Positions 26,204 through 35,189 of a stretch of DNA of 64,000 nt are shown piece by piece. Position 1 is the stretch's first letter. The number at the start of each line of letters is the position of its first letter. Location of the stretch: positions 124,001 to 188,000 of the forward strand of contig NZ_VBRY01000004.1 in the NCBI RefSeq assembly GCF_005818865.1, written 5' to 3'. The stretch is from Mariprofundus erugo. Lineage in GTDB: Bacteria > Pseudomonadota > Zetaproteobacteria > Mariprofundales > Mariprofundaceae. The notes under the pieces were generated by a model, which saw only the letters and a program-made list of their open reading frames with translations, had not been told where the DNA came from and made no database searches. Both the position numbers and the translations under genes were made by a program.

Positions 26204-28336
26204 ATGAGACAATATATCATCGAGCACTGGCTACTGAACAATAGCGGTCGACCGGCAGACAAGTCACTGAGCGAAACCCAGATAGAACAGAGCTGGGCGC
26301 GACTCGGCTTTGCTACTCTTGCCCTGCTCTTCCTGTCATTACACGGTGCCAATTTCGAATATTACCGCACACCATTCCTGATCACATCCGGCTTATACTT
26401 TCTGGCCAATATTATCTCGCTGTTTACCATCCGCAAAAATCCGCTATCGGCCTTGCGCACCATTTCCATGCCGGTGCTCGATGTCACCGTCGTCAGCTTC
26501 GGCATGCTGGTGGATGGCGGCGGTAACAGTGGCATCTACTTTGCCTACCTGCTGATCATCTTCGGTAACGGCTTCCGCTTTGGCAACAGCATGCTCCTCT
26601 ATACCCAGGTGATGAGCATGATCGGCCTGACGATCATGGCAGCTGTTGCCGCTCTCTCGGCTGCCCCGATCATCTATGATCCCTCTCTGCTTTACTGGCA
26701 ACTGATCACCCTTTTATTGCTGCCGGCCTATGTATATATGATTGGCAAACGCACGGAGAAAGCGATCAAGGCGCAGACCGAGGCGGAAGAGGCTTCATTC
26801 AACCTGCTGGATCAGGGTCCGGTGCCGGTATTCACCTTTGAGCTGGACCAGAACGGCAAACCGATGATTGTCTACACCAACAGGGCCATCCATGAGCTGT
26901 TTCAGATGGATCATGCCATGCTGGCCGGTGAGTGCGTGGATCGCCTGATCCTGCCTGAGGATAGCCGCGAGATGTTTGACTTCTGTGCCCGGACACTGGA
27001 TCTGCAGCTTAAGGATGAGAACAACACCATTTATATACGGGGCATCAATCGCGCCGGTACGCCGTTGAAACTGACATGTACGGCGATACCGGTTCGCTGG
27101 CGAACCCATCGCATTGGCGTCTGTTTCATTCTCGATATCACCCAGCGCGAAACGTTGCAGGAGCAACTCGAAGCGGTTCATAAAGAGGGCTACATGTCGA
27201 CACTGGTTGCCGGGGTCGTGCATGATTTCCGCAATGTGCTGAACAACATGATCGGTTATGCCGAATTGTTGCGTATGGAGTCGGACAAGGAGGACGTATG
27301 TGAGCAGCTGGATGCGATTATTGCCGCCGGAGACCGGGGCTCTGAACTGATTACCCGCCTGCTGAAGCTGGGAAAAAATAACAAAAACAACATCCCGCTC
27401 CAAATCGTCCGAACTTCGGGTGAATCCATGATCAAACCACTGGAAAACATCACCGGACTGGCCCGCCTGCAACTGCCGGCGCGCATTCAGATGCACTGCC
27501 GTATTGATCATGAATTGCCTGATGTCGCCATCACTGTCATTGAGCTTGAGCAAATGCTGCTGAACCTGATCAATAATGCGATGCAATCGATCCAGTCAGC
27601 CGGTCTGATTCAGGTCACAATCAGCAGCGATCATAACCATCATCTGGCCATTGCAGGTATGGGCGCACTCAGCATCCGGGTATCTGACGACGGCCCCGGC
27701 ATTGCGCCTGAAAATATCGACCTTATCTTCAAACCATTCTGGACCAGCCGCAGCAACCATGGCGGATCAGGCCTTGGTCTGGCGATGGTCCAGCGCATTG
27801 TCAAACGTCATCACGGAACCATCAACGTTGCTTCAGTGCCATATGAAGAGACCACATTCACCATCGTACTTCCGCCCTTCCGCGAACATACGCATGCGGC
27901 CACGATAGCGGCGCCGACTCAGGCCCCCGCCTCCATCGAAGTGCCACCACCGATGCGCATCCTGCTGATCGATGATGCCGCTGAAATTCTCCGGGTTCAT
28001 CAGGCGATGCTGATGCGACTGGGTCATACGGTGGAGACGGCAGAGAACGGGCTGCAGGCACTTGAGACGTTCAGCAAAGACATGGCAGCCTTTGACCTGA
28101 TTATCACCGACTTTCATATGCCGGTCATGGATGGCCTGGCGCTGACCGAAGAGATCAGGGCTGTGAACAGCCATATTCCGATTCTGATGGTCACCGCCTA
28201 TGGCGAGGATCAACGCCTGCAACAGAGCAGTCACCATCACATTGCCCTGCTCGGCAAACCCGTCACCATGGACAAGTTCAATCAGGGTATTATCGAAGCG
28301 ATCCGTATCGTCGAACAGGGAGGCTCATCGCAGTGA
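26204..28336 (+). CDS. hybrid histidine kinase with RpfC-like membrane input
   Basis: The 710-residue protein has five or six membrane segments (about 30-190). The string SFGMLVDGGGNSGIYFAYLLIIFGNGFRFG is close to the membrane domain of RpfC-type DSF sensors. A PAS domain (about 195-310), a histidine box VVHDFRNVLNNMIGYAELL, ATPase motifs (INNAMQSIQSAG, SDDGPGI, GGSGLGLAMVQRIV) and a C-terminal receiver (ILLIDDAAEILR, phospho-Asp in LIITDFHMPVMDG) follow. It has no rpfF or rpfG neighbour. GGGAG precedes the ATG. The gene may answer a diffusible signal or membrane state; the link to DSF is only by resemblance. Confidence 0.9.
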   Translation: MRQYIIEHWLLNNSGRPADKSLSETQIEQSWARLGFATLALLFLSLHGANFEYYRTPFLITSGLYFLANIISLFTIRKNPLSALRTISMPVLDVTVVSFGMLVDGGGNSGIYFAYLLIIFGNGFRFGNSMLLYTQVMSMIGLTIMAAVAALSAAPIIYDPSLLYWQLITLLLLPAYVYMIGKRTEKAIKAQTEAEEASFNLLDQGPVPVFTFELDQNGKPMIVYTNRAIHELFQMDHAMLAGECVDRLILPEDSREMFDFCARTLDLQLKDENNTIYIRGINRAGTPLKLTCTAIPVRWRTHRIGVCFILDITQRETLQEQLEAVHKEGYMSTLVAGVVHDFRNVLNNMIGYAELLRMESDKEDVCEQLDAIIAAGDRGSELITRLLKLGKNNKNNIPLQIVRTSGESMIKPLENITGLARLQLPARIQMHCRIDHELPDVAITVIELEQMLLNLINNAMQSIQSAGLIQVTISSDHNHHLAIAGMGALSIRVSDDGPGIAPENIDLIFKPFWTSRSNHGGSGLGLAMVQRIVKRHHGTINVASVPYEETTFTIVLPPFREHTHAATIAAPTQAPASIEVPPPMRILLIDDAAEILRVHQAMLMRLGHTVETAENGLQALETFSKDMAAFDLIITDFHMPVMDGLALTEEIRAVNSHIPILMVTAYGEDQRLQQSSHHHIALLGKPVTMDKFNQGIIEAIRIVEQGGSSQ

Positions 28337-28342
28337 TTGTCA

Positions 28343-28364
28343 GGGAGGTGAGCATTCACCTCCC
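28343..28364 (+). terminator. weak hairpin after the RpfC-like kinase
   Basis: A 9-bp stem (GGGAGGTGA/TCACCTCCC) with a 4-nt loop lies 6 bp after the stop. No T-run follows, so this may be only a pause or a rho-dependent site. Confidence 0.4.
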
Positions 28365-28430
28365 GTCTCACCATGGACGAATACCACAAGCCCTTAACCA
28401 TCCCGGACCGGTCAACGTTGTGCCGACACA

Positions 28431-28611
28431 GGATACAGCGAGCTAAATCGGGCACGTATGGATTTGATTTAATAAGCAAAGGCAAACGGGCGATCATGCC
28501 ATCGCCCTGCGTGCGGCCTTTGGCCGTCCACCCGGTTTCCTGCCTCTTTGTCACCCTTTTGCCGTTGCGAGCTGATTTTTGCCAGGAGGGCAATCAATCA
28601 GCATCTCCCTA
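28431..28611 (-). repeat. dispersed intergenic repeat, copy 4
   Basis: This full-length copy, read on the minus strand, runs AGGGAGATGCTGATTGATTGCC, then TCCTGGCAAAAATCAGC, GGGTGACAAAGAGGCAGG, the GGCCAAAGGCC hairpin, GGCATGATCGCCC and the altered right-hand hairpin. It fills the gap between the kinase and apaH and ends at the apaH stop codon. Confidence 0.85.
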
Positions 28612-29505
28612 ACTGTCGGAGATCTCCCCTGATATGCCAACAACATTCAGCGCTGGCTGTTGTATCACAGGCTTTGGCCGCGGGGCCACCTTGCAGCTGA
28701 TACCCGACTCAATACGATAATGGCCACCGCGTTTTAACTGGGCAATGGTCAGCTTGCCACCCCAGACACAACCGGAATCGAGCCCGAGTACATGCGACTG
28801 ATCCACCACCAGCCCGTTTGCCGCCCAGTGACCGTAAACCACCTTGCAGTCATCACGCCAGGCAAGCTGCTTATGCCGGAACCATGGCTTCTCTCTTCTG
28901 TTGGTACTGATCCCTGCCCGCACATCCCAGTTAAATACGCCGTCCTGACTGCAATAACGGGTACGGGTCAGTACAGCGGTACTGAACAACACCCGGGAAG
29001 CATCCCCCTTGGCAGGTTCCGAGACAGGGAAGCGCAAGTGATGCAACTGGGCACAAAAATCACGCCAGTTGTCACCGCGCAGCTGCTGCTCAATCGCCGC
29101 AGCACGTTTCCTGGCTTTTTTCAGTGACCAGTGAGGATGAAGTCCGGCATGGACCATACACCAGTTCAGCTCTGCATCGTAATGCAGCATCGGCCGGAAA
29201 CGCAGCCACTCGACCAACTCATGACAGTCCGGTGCTTCAAGCACATCAATCAGGGTATCGCGATGGTAGGGTTTACCACCGGCCACCAGTTCAAGCAGGT
29301 GCAGATCATGATTACCAAGTACACAGACACAGGCATCGCCCAGCCACTTCAGAAAACGCAGCGTTTCAAGTGAATCTGGCCCTCGATTGACCAGATCCCC
29401 GGTACACCAGAGCTTGTCTTTCAGCGGATTGAACTCGACCCGCTCAAGCAGCTTGCGCAGCTCCCTGTAACAGCCCTGAACATCGCCGACCGCATAAACA
29501 GTCAT
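28609..29505 (-). CDS. apaH: symmetrical bis(5'-nucleosyl)-tetraphosphatase
   Basis: ApaH splits Ap4A to two ADP and so removes this stress nucleotide. The 298-residue metallophosphatase shows AVGDVQGCYRELRKLLERV, TGDLVNRGPDSLETLRFLKWLG, CVLGNHDLHLLELVAG, CMVHAGLHPHWSL and VVYGHWAA, all blocks of the PPP-type family. The C-terminal tail (about 275-298) extends beyond most ApaH proteins. Start 29505 lies 4 bp after the rdgC stop. The end overlaps the repeat copy by a few bases. Confidence 0.95.
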   Translation of the reverse strand: MTVYAVGDVQGCYRELRKLLERVEFNPLKDKLWCTGDLVNRGPDSLETLRFLKWLGDACVCVLGNHDLHLLELVAGGKPYHRDTLIDVLEAPDCHELVEWLRFRPMLHYDAELNWCMVHAGLHPHWSLKKARKRAAAIEQQLRGDNWRDFCAQLHHLRFPVSEPAKGDASRVLFSTAVLTRTRYCSQDGVFNWDVRAGISTNRREKPWFRHKQLAWRDDCKVVYGHWAANGLVVDQSHVLGLDSGCVWGGKLTIAQLKRGGHYRIESGISCKVAPRPKPVIQQPALNVVGISGEISDS

Positions 29506-29509
29506 CTGT

Positions 29510-30406
29510 TTAGTTACCCTCCACCGCAATCAACAGTTGCGGAATAAATGCACTCAGCTCCGCCGCCATCAGGGCAAAATCGGCATCAAATCGCGCCACC
29601 TCATCATCTCCACCCTGATCAGCCGCCTCATCGGTCACTTCAGTATCAAAACGAAGACGTTTTACCGACAGCGTATCATCCAGCACAAATGAAAGGCGGT
29701 CCTGCCAGACCAGTGCCAGCTTCTTGACTCGCAGCCCCTCATTAACGTGCGCACGCACCTCATCGGACATCACATCGACATTGCGGCAACGAACCACGGC
29801 ATCGCTCTCGGCATGATGAAGCTCGCACTCTTCACCGAATGCAAATCCACCCGGCAACGTGCCATCATACATCAACCAGCCGGTCATCGCCGTTTCAGGT
29901 GACTGTTCGGTCGATGGTTGCACCACAGGCAGGGTAATCAGTGCCTTGTTCAGCTCTTCAATCACCTCATCGGCTTTGCGCGCACTGGATGCATTGATAA
30001 TCAACCACCCTTCAGCCGGAAGAATACAGGCAAATGTGTGGCCGGCCCGCACAAACGCACGTGGCAACAGCTCCGTCATCACCTGCTCGCGAATATCGCT
30101 CTTCTCCTTGCGCCCGGGCTTGCGACCGGTCTGCTCAATCTCGAACAACCGCAACTCGACCTGCTCACGCACCAGCGACGACGGCAGCACCTTGTCCTCC
30201 CGACGCAGACAGAACATCAGATTACCATTGGTTTCATGCACCAGCATCTGACCGCCATGGCCAAGCGGCTCGATCCAGCCGCTGGAGGTCAAATCCATCT
30301 GTCCGCAGGGACGCGCCCGGTGCTTCTCCAGCTGCTCATGCAGCTGCTGGCCGGTCAGCTTAAACGGCTCCTCAAAACGGTAAAACTGTATGTTTTTAAA
30401 CCACAT
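29510..30406 (-). CDS. rdgC: recombination-associated protein RdgC
   Basis: RdgC forms a ring around DNA and modulates RecA loading. The 298-residue protein begins with the family signature MWFKNIQFYRFEEPFKLTGQQLHEQLEKHRARPCGQMDLTSSGW, followed by VHETNGNLMFCLRREDKVLPSSLVRE and KSDIREQVMTELLPRAFVR. The C-terminal LVWQDRLSFVLDDTLSVKRLRFDTEV also fits. AAGGA lies upstream of the ATG. It is the first gene of an rdgC-apaH operon; the linkage is common in proteobacteria only by chance. Confidence 0.95.
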   Translation of the reverse strand: MWFKNIQFYRFEEPFKLTGQQLHEQLEKHRARPCGQMDLTSSGWIEPLGHGGQMLVHETNGNLMFCLRREDKVLPSSLVREQVELRLFEIEQTGRKPGRKEKSDIREQVMTELLPRAFVRAGHTFACILPAEGWLIINASSARKADEVIEELNKALITLPVVQPSTEQSPETAMTGWLMYDGTLPGGFAFGEECELHHAESDAVVRCRNVDVMSDEVRAHVNEGLRVKKLALVWQDRLSFVLDDTLSVKRLRFDTEVTDEAADQGGDDEVARFDADFALMAAELSAFIPQLLIAVEGN

Positions 30407-30766
30407 GCGCAAAATCCTTTAGATACCAAATAAATTCACCGGCCATTCCGGCGCATACAACGCCTGCATCTGCCAGAGACTAAAACGGGCTCACTGTTAT
30501 ATCACTGCCGCTCCCACGCTCTAGCAATGAGGGGGCCATTGTAGCGACTCTCTACCATCTGCGCATCGTCATCATGTGATGATACGCACAATAAGCACGA
30601 TCCGGCCGATGCAGATTTATTCACTCCTTGCAAACAAGCCCGTATGAACGCCTTCTGTGCAATGGCGAAAACCGGGCAACACAACGCTCTCGTTGATGTT
30701 CAGTTTCGTTTAAGCTTTCTGTCGCAGTGTTTGCCCATCGTATCCGTACAGCAAAGGGGCCGGTGA
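30407..30766. other. gene-free gap between rdgC and the beta-barrel gene
   Basis: No gene, tRNA or repeat copy is visible. A purine-rich ribosome site AAAGGGGCCGG precedes the beta-barrel start at 30767. This divergent region should hold two promoters, but no convincing -35/-10 pair was found by eye. Confidence 0.5.
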
Positions 30767-31330
30767 ATGACAAAGTCAGTACACATTGCAGTTGCAGCAT
30801 CGATGATGATGGCATTTTCATGCGTCGCACAGGCATCAGAGCCATATGTCGGCCTCGGTGTCGGAGCCTTTAACCTTGGCAGCGGCGTTACCAAGAAAGC
30901 TGTGGGTGGTGCTTATCTTCAGGTAGGCGATGATTTCTGGGAAAACCTCGGTGGCGAGTTCCGCATCGGCAGAACCGGCAAAACCGGTGAAGAGTTTAAC
31001 CTGCAACCGCGTATGGGCATCGATTATTATGCGGCCTTCTTCCTCAAGCCGCGCTATCAGTTCAACGATGCATGGATGGGTTACGCCTTGCTGGGCGGTG
31101 CAACCGTACGCGCCAGCTACAGCGAACTCGGATTTCCCGGCCAGAAGAAAACCCGCTTCGGCTACGCCTATGGTCTGGGTCTGCAGTACCGTCTGGCAGA
31201 CAGCTACAGCCTGGGCCTTGAGTACTCACACATGCTCAGCAAGCCGAAAACCAATGCCACCACGATTAAAACATCTTTTCAGGGACTTGAGGCGAGCTCT
31301 CTCTCGCTCAGCGGCAAGTACCACTTCTAA
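30767..31330 (+). CDS. outer-membrane beta-barrel protein
   Basis: The 187-residue protein has a Sec signal peptide (MTKSVHIAVAASMMMAFSCVAQA). The mature part, starting SEPYVGLGVGAFNL, consists of alternating strands with Gly-aromatic pairs (YAALGxx-like) and ends in GKYHF with a C-terminal aromatic, as in small 8-strand porin-like proteins (OmpW/OMP_b-brl type). The last strand SLSLSGKYHF is a typical Bam signal. Function and specificity are unknown. It stands alone and is followed by a good terminator. Confidence 0.85.
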   Translation: MTKSVHIAVAASMMMAFSCVAQASEPYVGLGVGAFNLGSGVTKKAVGGAYLQVGDDFWENLGGEFRIGRTGKTGEEFNLQPRMGIDYYAAFFLKPRYQFNDAWMGYALLGGATVRASYSELGFPGQKKTRFGYAYGLGLQYRLADSYSLGLEYSHMLSKPKTNATTIKTSFQGLEASSLSLSGKYHF

Positions 31331-31400
31331 ACAGACAACCGGATTCAGGGCCGGCCCTTTCCTCTCCTCCCTCTCCCCTCCACGGAAAGGCCCCCTGATA

Positions 31401-31428
31401 AATGGCGGAAGCTTCGGCTTCCGCCATT
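31401..31428 (+). terminator. UUCG-loop terminator after the beta-barrel gene
   Basis: A perfect 12-bp stem (AATGGCGGAAGC/GCTTCCGCCATT) closes a TTCG tetraloop and is followed by TCTGTTT. The A-rich start and T-rich end make it a likely intrinsic terminator, 71 bp after the stop codon. Confidence 0.85.
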
Positions 31429-31775
31429 TCTGTTTATAGCCCTTCATAAAATCAAACAGAGCCGCAGCCGGTTACCTTCCGTTTGCCCGGCGAGACCATC
31501 ACATCAGTGCATAAGGGCCTCAGCCAATTCCGGAAATCACATCAGATACCGATCAATTGCCATTTATATTCAGATGGATCAATCATATGGGCTTCATCGC
31601 GGCTCCGGGAATATTCGGAGGCGGATTGCCCTTCCTGCCATCACCTGCGCGCCAGATTTACCTCGCGATATCGATACGCGACAAACTACTGATTGATCAG
31701 GGCATCAGCCCACGTGTTGATGCAGCTCCGGTCCGTCAAACACGATTCAAACCTGTGCCGAGACGACGAAAGTGA
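31429..31775. other. gene-free gap after the beta-barrel terminator
   Basis: Only short open frames with TTG-type starts occur here; none has a ribosome site. No hairpin or repeat copy is seen. The sequence is the 3' side of the minus-strand sensor kinase operon. Confidence 0.5.
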
Positions 31776-33077
31776 TCAGGGTTGTGGCAGCGTCATGGTC
31801 ACACATAGCCCATGCAGTTCAGCCGAACGTCCAAGCGTAATGGTTCCGTCATAGGCCTCGACAATCTCATTGACGATGGAAAGGCCGAGCCCATGCCCCG
31901 GCGTTGATTCATCCAGGCGAACCCCGCGCTGAAGTAACAGCTCTCCGGCCGCATCATCAATACCCGGCCCGTCATCCTCGACATTGATCACCAGCTCACC
32001 CAGCTCATGCCGGATGGTGCAGCGCACCTGTGTGCGAGCCCATTTGCAACCGTTCTCAAGCAGGTTACCGAATACCTCCAGCATATCCTCACGATCGGCC
32101 ACCACCGTCGCCATCCCGGAAAGATTGAGCGTAATCTCTTTGGCGGGGAAAATTCTGTTTAACATGCGGGTCAGATCATTGAGATCGGCAGAGGGATCGG
32201 CCCAGTTTCCGCCCGGCGCCCGACCGGCTGTGCGGGCACGTGCCAGCTCGCGATCAATGCGATGCTCGATGTTTTTCAGCTGCTGTCGCAATTCGGCCAC
32301 ATCCGGCGTATCCGCCTGGCGCTGAATGATCTGCCCCGCCACAGACAGAGGGGTTTTCAACGCATGCGCAAGATCCCCCAGCGCATGGCGGGAACGATCC
32401 AGCCTCATTCTTATCAGCTGAACCAGGCGGTTAATCTCCTCGACCAGCGGCATGATCTCGGATGGCGTGGTAATGGTGACCCTGTCGATCTCCCCTTTTT
32501 CCAGCTGGCTCAACTGATTACGAATGCGCTGCAATGGTTTGAGGCCGTTCTGGACCAGCCAGCCCTGCAATACCAGCAGAGCAAGTACGGCGGCTGCGGC
32601 AAAGAGAAGCAGATGGCGCTGAAACGATGATGTGGTCGCTTCAATATGGGAGATATCTTCAGCCGTACAAATCTTCACCGTCTGCCCGTGCAGAGTCACG
32701 CTCTGGGTTAGCAAAAGAAGACGCTGCCCCACCGGCCCTTCGATATCCCGGGCAATCTCCTCATGTTGTACGGGCAACTGTTCATCCCAGAGTGAGCGGG
32801 AATGCATGGTCATACCGGCCACATCGATCTGATAATAATGGCCGGAAAACGGACGCTGATAGATTTCAGGAATGCGCAATGGTTCAATCACAGGTCGATC
32901 AGGTGGCTGCCAGTTCAGCGCCGTCAGCAATGCCTCCTGATCATGTTTGAGACGGGAAAGAAGGTTCTGCTCGGTCAGTGTCTCAACCTCGCGGCCGATC
33001 ATCACCGTCTGAGCCAGGAAAAAAAGCACCAGACTGGCCGCAAGACTCAGTGTCAGCCGCCGGTTCAGCGAGTACAT
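31776..33077 (-). CDS. sensor histidine kinase of the cytochrome operon (PhoQ/QseC-like)
   Basis: The 433-residue kinase has two membrane segments (about 8-28 and 165-188), a periplasmic sensor of about 135 residues, a HAMP linker, the box LGDLAHALKTPLSVAGQII and ATPase motifs (LLENGCKWA, EDDGPGI, GHGLGLSIVNEIVEAYDGTI). H-A-L-K-T-P is a PhoQ-like histidine box. Its start overlaps the response-regulator stop as TGATG and has AAGGAG upstream. It is the last of six genes: cytochrome b, SHP-like, diheme cytochrome, PepSY protein, regulator, kinase. It probably controls those cytochromes. Confidence 0.92.
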   Translation of the reverse strand: MYSLNRRLTLSLAASLVLFFLAQTVMIGREVETLTEQNLLSRLKHDQEALLTALNWQPPDRPVIEPLRIPEIYQRPFSGHYYQIDVAGMTMHSRSLWDEQLPVQHEEIARDIEGPVGQRLLLLTQSVTLHGQTVKICTAEDISHIEATTSSFQRHLLLFAAAAVLALLVLQGWLVQNGLKPLQRIRNQLSQLEKGEIDRVTITTPSEIMPLVEEINRLVQLIRMRLDRSRHALGDLAHALKTPLSVAGQIIQRQADTPDVAELRQQLKNIEHRIDRELARARTAGRAPGGNWADPSADLNDLTRMLNRIFPAKEITLNLSGMATVVADREDMLEVFGNLLENGCKWARTQVRCTIRHELGELVINVEDDGPGIDDAAGELLLQRGVRLDESTPGHGLGLSIVNEIVEAYDGTITLGRSAELHGLCVTMTLPQP

Positions 33078-33769
33078 CACTCCTTGCTCTGCAACGCGTC
33101 CGGATTCAGGAAGTAGCCCTGACCACGACGGGTACAAATCACATCCTTACCCAGCTTCTTCCTTAAACGGCTGACATACACCTCAATGACATTGCTCTCT
33201 TTTTCGTCATTGAAGTCGTAAACGTGTTCAACCAGATGGGTGGCGGAAAAGACCTTTTTCGGGTTTAACATCAGGTAGCGGAGCAATCTGAATTCAATGC
33301 CGGTCAGATCAATATCACGCGGCTTGTCAGCCTCCTGACACCACGAGGCAGTCTGCCCCTGCTCATCAAGTTGCAGCATACCGATCGTGATATGGGCACC
33401 GGCAACGCCGGAAGAGCGACGAATCAATGCCTGAATACGAACCAGCAACTCTTCGAAATGGAAGGGTTTTGTCAGGTAGTCATCCGCGCCTGCCCGAAAG
33501 CCCTCCACCTTTTCATGCCAGGCGCCGCGCGCTGTCAGAATCAGTACCGGCGTGGCAATTTTTCTCGCCCGCCAGCCAGCCAGAATATCCAGCCCCGGTC
33601 GATCCGGCAGACCGAGATCGAGAATGATAATATCGCATGGCTCTGTCTCCCCCATATGCGCACCATCAATACCGCTATTGGTTGCATCCACAGCAAACCC
33701 CTGCTGGCGCAGACGGTTGGCAAGCTCAAGGCACAGGGAGGGATCATCCTCTATCAACAGCAAACGCAT
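33077..33769 (-). CDS. OmpR-family response regulator of the cytochrome operon
   Basis: The 230-residue protein has a receiver domain (RLLLIEDDPSLCLELANRL; phospho-Asp in IIILDLGLPDRPG; Thr and Lys in LILTARGAW and DDYLTKPFHFEELLVRI) and a winged-helix DNA-binding domain (GIEFRLLRYLMLNPKKVFSATHLVEHVYD..VIEVYVSRLRKKLG). It is coupled to the PepSY gene (TGATG) and to the kinase. This is a complete two-component pair, so the operon is likely auto-regulated. Confidence 0.94.
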   Translation of the reverse strand: MRLLLIEDDPSLCLELANRLRQQGFAVDATNSGIDGAHMGETEPCDIIILDLGLPDRPGLDILAGWRARKIATPVLILTARGAWHEKVEGFRAGADDYLTKPFHFEELLVRIQALIRRSSGVAGAHITIGMLQLDEQGQTASWCQEADKPRDIDLTGIEFRLLRYLMLNPKKVFSATHLVEHVYDFNDEKESNVIEVYVSRLRKKLGKDVICTRRGQGYFLNPDALQSKE

Positions 33770-34068
33770 CAGTGGTCTCCATTGTCGATAAAACTTCCGC
33801 TTCGGGCGTCGATTTCAAGGTGGTGTACCTGGTGATCATCACCAAGAAACTCTATTTCGTAGACCACCTTACCATGCTCTTCTTCCAGCTCAACATCCAG
33901 CAACTTTCCGGGATAGCGGGCCTCAACCATTTTCACGATCGTTGCCAGCGGCATAATGCTATCGGTACTGCGCAGCTGGCGCACCCGATCGGCATCATCG
34001 GCCAAAGCCATGGCTGTCGTGCTGATCACGACAACCATGGCCAGGACAGCTTTATGCAACATATGCAT
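33769..34068 (-). CDS. exported PepSY-domain protein
   Basis: The protein (about 99 residues) has a signal peptide (MLHKAVLAMVVVISTTAMALA) and a single PepSY domain: MPLATIVKMVEARYPGKLLDVELEEEHGKVVYEIEFLGDDHQVHHLEIDARSG. The KVVYEIEFL and EIDARSG blocks are diagnostic. In many proteobacteria a PepSY protein is encoded with a two-component system, as here, and is thought to dampen or tune the sensor. It lies 29 bp after the diheme cytochrome gene and is coupled to the regulator. Confidence 0.88.
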   Translation of the reverse strand: MHMLHKAVLAMVVVISTTAMALADDADRVRQLRSTDSIMPLATIVKMVEARYPGKLLDVELEEEHGKVVYEIEFLGDDHQVHHLEIDARSGSFIDNGDH

Positions 34069-34097
34069 CAATAGCAGCTCCGGGAGCCGAAATCCAA

Positions 34098-34685
34098 TCA
34101 GTCCTCCCAGCGCCCAAAACCGGGAATGCGCACACCATGCTCATCAAACGAACCGTGTGTGGCTGAACTATGGCAAGCCAGGCAATTGGAGAAGGATTTG
34201 ACCTGAGGGTTATCAGCCACCATACGAGCAGGAATCTCACGATGTTTATGCACAAAATAGCCTGTTTCGGTAATTCGCATCGGCGTCTGATTCTCGTCCA
34301 CAGAACGCAGAATGCTGCGACTGAAGCGGTTGGGAATATGATCGGCAGCATGACCGCGCAGATAGTTTTCGATGGTCTCGCGGGTCTCCTTGTTCAATGA
34401 TGCGTTATCGCCAAAGTGATCATCCAGGTTATTCATGATCTTCACCCATGAACGCTCGGGCAACAATCCGGCCGGATAGGCAAAATGACAGGCAGAGCAC
34501 TCCGCCTTATAGGTTTTATTCATCACCGGCTCGACACCGCTGGTCACCGGTAATACGCCATGCTCTCCGCGCTCTCCTCTTTCATGCTCCCAGCGCTCAT
34601 CTTCACCGCTCCAGCCCAGTGTAGCCATCGCCACCGTCACACATCCTGCCAGCAACATGACGCCCATAAATTTTTTACGATTCAT
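34098..34685 (-). CDS. diheme cytochrome c (DHC type)
   Basis: The 195-residue exported protein (signal about 1-25) binds two hemes through CSACH (about residue 63) and CLACH near the C-terminus. EPVMNKTYKAECSACHFAYPAGLLPERSWVKIMNNLDDHFGDNASL matches the DHC family found with SHP in Rhodobacter sphaeroides. DHC passes electrons to SHP. AAGGAG precedes the ATG. The acidic/basic run EDERWEHERGERGEHG after the signal is low-complexity. It lies between the SHP-like and PepSY genes. Confidence 0.9.
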   Translation of the reverse strand: MNRKKFMGVMLLAGCVTVAMATLGWSGEDERWEHERGERGEHGVLPVTSGVEPVMNKTYKAECSACHFAYPAGLLPERSWVKIMNNLDDHFGDNASLNKETRETIENYLRGHAADHIPNRFSRSILRSVDENQTPMRITETGYFVHKHREIPARMVADNPQVKSFSNCLACHSSATHGSFDEHGVRIPGFGRWED

Positions 34686-34787
34686 GATTATCTCCTTTTG
34701 AATATTCATTTAAAGCTGTCCGCAAAGCAAGGGCGATAAACAGATTGCCTGCTGCGGGAAATGTCATCAAACCGGACTTGCTTCCGG

Positions 34788-35189
34788 TTATTGAGCCTTC
34801 AGGAAGGTGAGAATGTCGCCCTTCTCCTGCGCCGTGCACTCACGACCCCAGGTCCAGGTGCAGTTGCGACCAAACCATTTCTCAATCTTTTCAGCATCAC
34901 CGAAACGTTCTGGATTCACACTCGGAGCCAGCGCCTCGATGCGCTTGCCGGTTTTGATATGCGAACCGGCCTCTTTCAGATTGGCACCATGGCAGGAGGC
35001 ACAATTCACCTCTTTGCCCAGCTTCTCCTGCATATGCTGCTTCTGCCACATCGCTTCACCATTGGCGGCATTAAACGGGCCTGCGCCCTGGCTGCGATAT
35101 TGCTCAAGCTGCCCCTGAATCACCGCTTCGGAGGCTACTGCCGCCTGAGCACTCAGTAATACGGTTACTGCCAACATATATCTTTTCAT
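34788..35189 (-). CDS. SHP-like oxygen-binding monoheme cytochrome c (DUF1924)
   Basis: The 133-residue protein has a signal peptide (to about residue 19) and one heme site, CASCHG. It matches the DUF1924/SHP family. The C-terminal segment FGRNCTWTWGRECTAQEKGDILTFLKAQ has the Asn (distal heme ligand in SHP) next to Cys, and a second Cys 8 residues on that could form the SHP disulfide. SHP binds O2 or NO when its Asn swings away. The gene overlaps the cytochrome b gene by 4 bp (ATGA). The assignment is by motif and context. Confidence 0.88.
   Translation of the reverse strand: MKRYMLAVTVLLSAQAAVASEAVIQGQLEQYRSQGAGPFNAANGEAMWQKQHMQEKLGKEVNCASCHGANLKEAGSHIKTGKRIEALAPSVNPERFGDAEKIEKWFGRNCTWTWGRECTAQEKGDILTFLKAQ

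Noticed and set aside
30502..30684. 60-residue frame between rdgC and the beta-barrel gene, with CxxC motifs
   Set aside because: Start without ribosome site, random composition, and it lies in the expected promoter region.
31429..31775. Open frames of 69 and 72 residues after the beta-barrel terminator
   Set aside because: The longer one starts with TTG; neither has a ribosome site or protein-like composition.
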